A DNA stretch of 61,938 bases. It comes from Spirochaetaceae bacterium (GTDB lineage: Bacteria; Spirochaetota; Spirochaetia; Treponematales; Treponemataceae). The stretch covers positions 1-61,938 of the forward strand of contig JAFZVC010000097.1 of NCBI GenBank assembly GCA_017618015.1. Reading direction: 5' to 3'. Positions 60,809-61,938 of the stretch are shown one piece after another. The translations under genes and the position numbers were made by a program. Numbering within the stretch: position 1 is the stretch's first letter; the number at the start of each line of letters is the position of its first letter. A model generated the notes under the pieces. The model did not search any database, was not told the origin of the DNA, and saw nothing but the letters and a program-made list of their open reading frames with translations.

Positions 60809-61702
60809 ATGAACAAAAAACTCATTACGTTTGCCGCCGCCTCCGGGCTGATACTCGTCACGATAATCTGGGGCGCAGCTTTCGCCGTCGTAAAAAACTC
60901 ACTCGACTACGTTCCGCCAATCTACATGATGGCGTTCCGCTTCACAATTGCCGGCATCGTAATGTCGCTCGTGTTCATCAAAAAACTTCTCCGCATCAAA
61001 AAAGATGAGCTCATCCACGGCGTTGGAATCGGCGTGTTTCTTTTCCTTGCATACGCGTTCCAAACGATAGGCTGCAACTACACAACGGCTGGCAAAAACG
61101 CGTTTCTCACGACCGTCTACGTCATCCTTGTGCCGTTCCTGAACTGGATTCTTATAAAACGCCGCCCGGATATTTTCAGCATAATAGCCGCATTGCTTTC
61201 CATAACCGGAATAGGACTTTTGTCGCTCGAAGGCGACTTCACCATGAACAAAGGCGACGTTCTCACGCTTATCTGCAGCTTCTGCTACGCCTTGCAGATA
61301 ATCTTCATCGCGCAGTGGTCGCAGAACGATGACCCGGTGCTTCTCGCCATCATCCAGATTATCGTAGCCGCCCTTCTTTCTTGGATAACCGCTCCGTTCA
61401 TCGACGGAGACATGAACTGGCACGTGCTTTCAAGCGGAAACGTCATCCTCAGCATGATGTACCTGGGACTTTTAAGCACGATGGTCGCCTTTGCGCTTCA
61501 GACAATCTGCCAAAAATACCTCGCTCCGTCACTCGCGGCATTGCTCATGTCTTTCGAGGCTGTTTTCGGCGCGCTTTCGGGCGTAATCTTCCTTGGCGAA
61601 ATCATCCCTCCGCGCGGCATCGTCGGTTGTGCGCTGATGTTCTTCGCGGTCGTCCTGAGCGAAACAAAATTCTCGTTCCTCCGTCGCCGAAAAATCAAAT
61701 AA
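60809..61702 (+). CDS. EamA/DMT-family transporter
   Basis: A 297-residue protein with ten transmembrane helices in two EamA halves. VTIIWGAAFAVVKNSLDYVPPIYMMAFRF in the first half and AALLMSFEAVFGALSGVIFLGE in the second match the drug/metabolite transporter superfamily. Substrate unknown. Starts 6 nt after a -10-like TAGCAT with TTGAAA 17 bp upstream; no Shine-Dalgarno. Confidence 0.88.
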   Translation: MNKKLITFAAASGLILVTIIWGAAFAVVKNSLDYVPPIYMMAFRFTIAGIVMSLVFIKKLLRIKKDELIHGVGIGVFLFLAYAFQTIGCNYTTAGKNAFLTTVYVILVPFLNWILIKRRPDIFSIIAALLSITGIGLLSLEGDFTMNKGDVLTLICSFCYALQIIFIAQWSQNDDPVLLAIIQIIVAALLSWITAPFIDGDMNWHVLSSGNVILSMMYLGLLSTMVAFALQTICQKYLAPSLAALLMSFEAVFGALSGVIFLGEIIPPRGIVGCALMFFAVVLSETKFSFLRRRKIK

Positions 61703-61802
61703 GGTATCTGGCGGTGCCCGACGTTGTCGTCCACGATGTGGCCGCCAACTAACGAGTTTGTCTGCTCACAAGTTCGCATCCAAACTCGGTCGGTCGCGCT
61801 TT

Positions 61803-61938
61803 TGAACTGAACCCCAAAAGTTGGACACTTTTGGAGGTTACATGAATAAAAAGTATTCCGTAGAATTCAAACTAAAAGTTGTGCAGGAATACCAAAAAGG
61901 AGAAAAAGGGAGCTGGCTTGTCGGTCATGAGATGGGCA
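61803..61938 (+). mobile_element. Left end of an IS3-family insertion sequence (cut by window edge)
   Basis: The sequence from TGAACTGAACCCCAAAAG onward looks like the terminal inverted repeat of IS150-group elements, with GGACACTTTTGGAGG just inside. The transposase orfA begins 39 nt in. The rest, including orfB and the right end, lies beyond the window. Confidence 0.75.
61842..61938 (+). CDS. IS3-family transposase OrfA, partial
   Basis: Thirty-two codons are visible: MNKKYSVEFKLKVVQEYQKG and on through GSWLVGHEMG, the start of the IS3 OrfA helix-turn-helix (YS-x-EFK-x-x-VVQ-x-Y). GGAGG precedes the ATG. It runs off the right edge. Confidence 0.8.
   Translation, partial: MNKKYSVEFKLKVVQEYQKGEKGSWLVGHEMG

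Noticed and set aside
1..61938. CRISPR array, tRNA or rRNA genes
   Set aside because: No regularly spaced repeats, no cloverleaf with a TTCAAATC-like arm and no rRNA signature were found by eye on either strand; a covariance-model search would be decisive.

Overview
The window most resembles a host-associated or anaerobic Treponema (Spirochaetes). This is inferred from the gene content: a def-fmt-PASTA cluster, Rex next to serC-serA, a caspase with LA_2272-type surface repeats (a spirochaete repeat family), a chemoreceptor, many lipoproteins and cytoplasmic glycosidases. No rRNA or tRNA gene was seen, so the assignment is not certain.

Layout. 0-4 kb: a lipoprotein cut by the window edge, an XRE regulator, a HepT/MntA toxin-antitoxin pair, rlmJ and a MATE exporter. 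4.2-5.8 kb: a secreted protein, a LytTR regulator and a DUF3021 membrane protein, preceded by paired direct repeats suited to LytTR binding. 5.9-9.8 kb: an operon of ECF sigma factor, membrane anti-sigma factor with a DUF4384-like ectodomain, and exported caspase-LA_2272 protein; this is the most interesting module. 9.9-12.2 kb: a lipoprotein and ilvE. 12.3-16.6 kb: a defence block with AbiEi/AbiEii, a methyltransferase with a nuclease-like N-terminus, and a broken nucleotidyltransferase. 16.7-22.8 kb: an acetyltransferase, rex-serC-serA with two Rex operators, a methyltransferase and a lytic transglycosylase. 23-26.8 kb: a second accessory block with a headless mini-SMC protein, a degenerate nuclease, a broken gene, a UDG-like protein, a WYL-regulator remnant and HigBA. 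27-35 kb: FAD oxidoreductases with DUF1667, a TlpA/CXXC/4Fe-4S redox operon, plsC and a sirtuin. 35-45 kb: DUF1295, nitroreductase, GH2 beta-galactosidase, a lectin-like protein and a GH95 fucosidase. 45-62 kb: dCMP deaminase, lipid kinase, tex, a zincin lipoprotein, a resolvase-like protein, rpiA, a fused aroD-aroE with an altered AroD active site, an NhaC antiporter, PASTA-fmt-def, a chemoreceptor, an EamA transporter and the left end of an IS3-type element.

Two features cut across the window. Many genes lack a Shine-Dalgarno sequence and instead carry a -10 hexamer 6-7 nt before the start codon, which predicts leaderless mRNAs. GC-rich hairpin repeats fill several intergenic gaps, and Gly/Ser/Ala-rich in-frame insertions interrupt several conserved enzymes.
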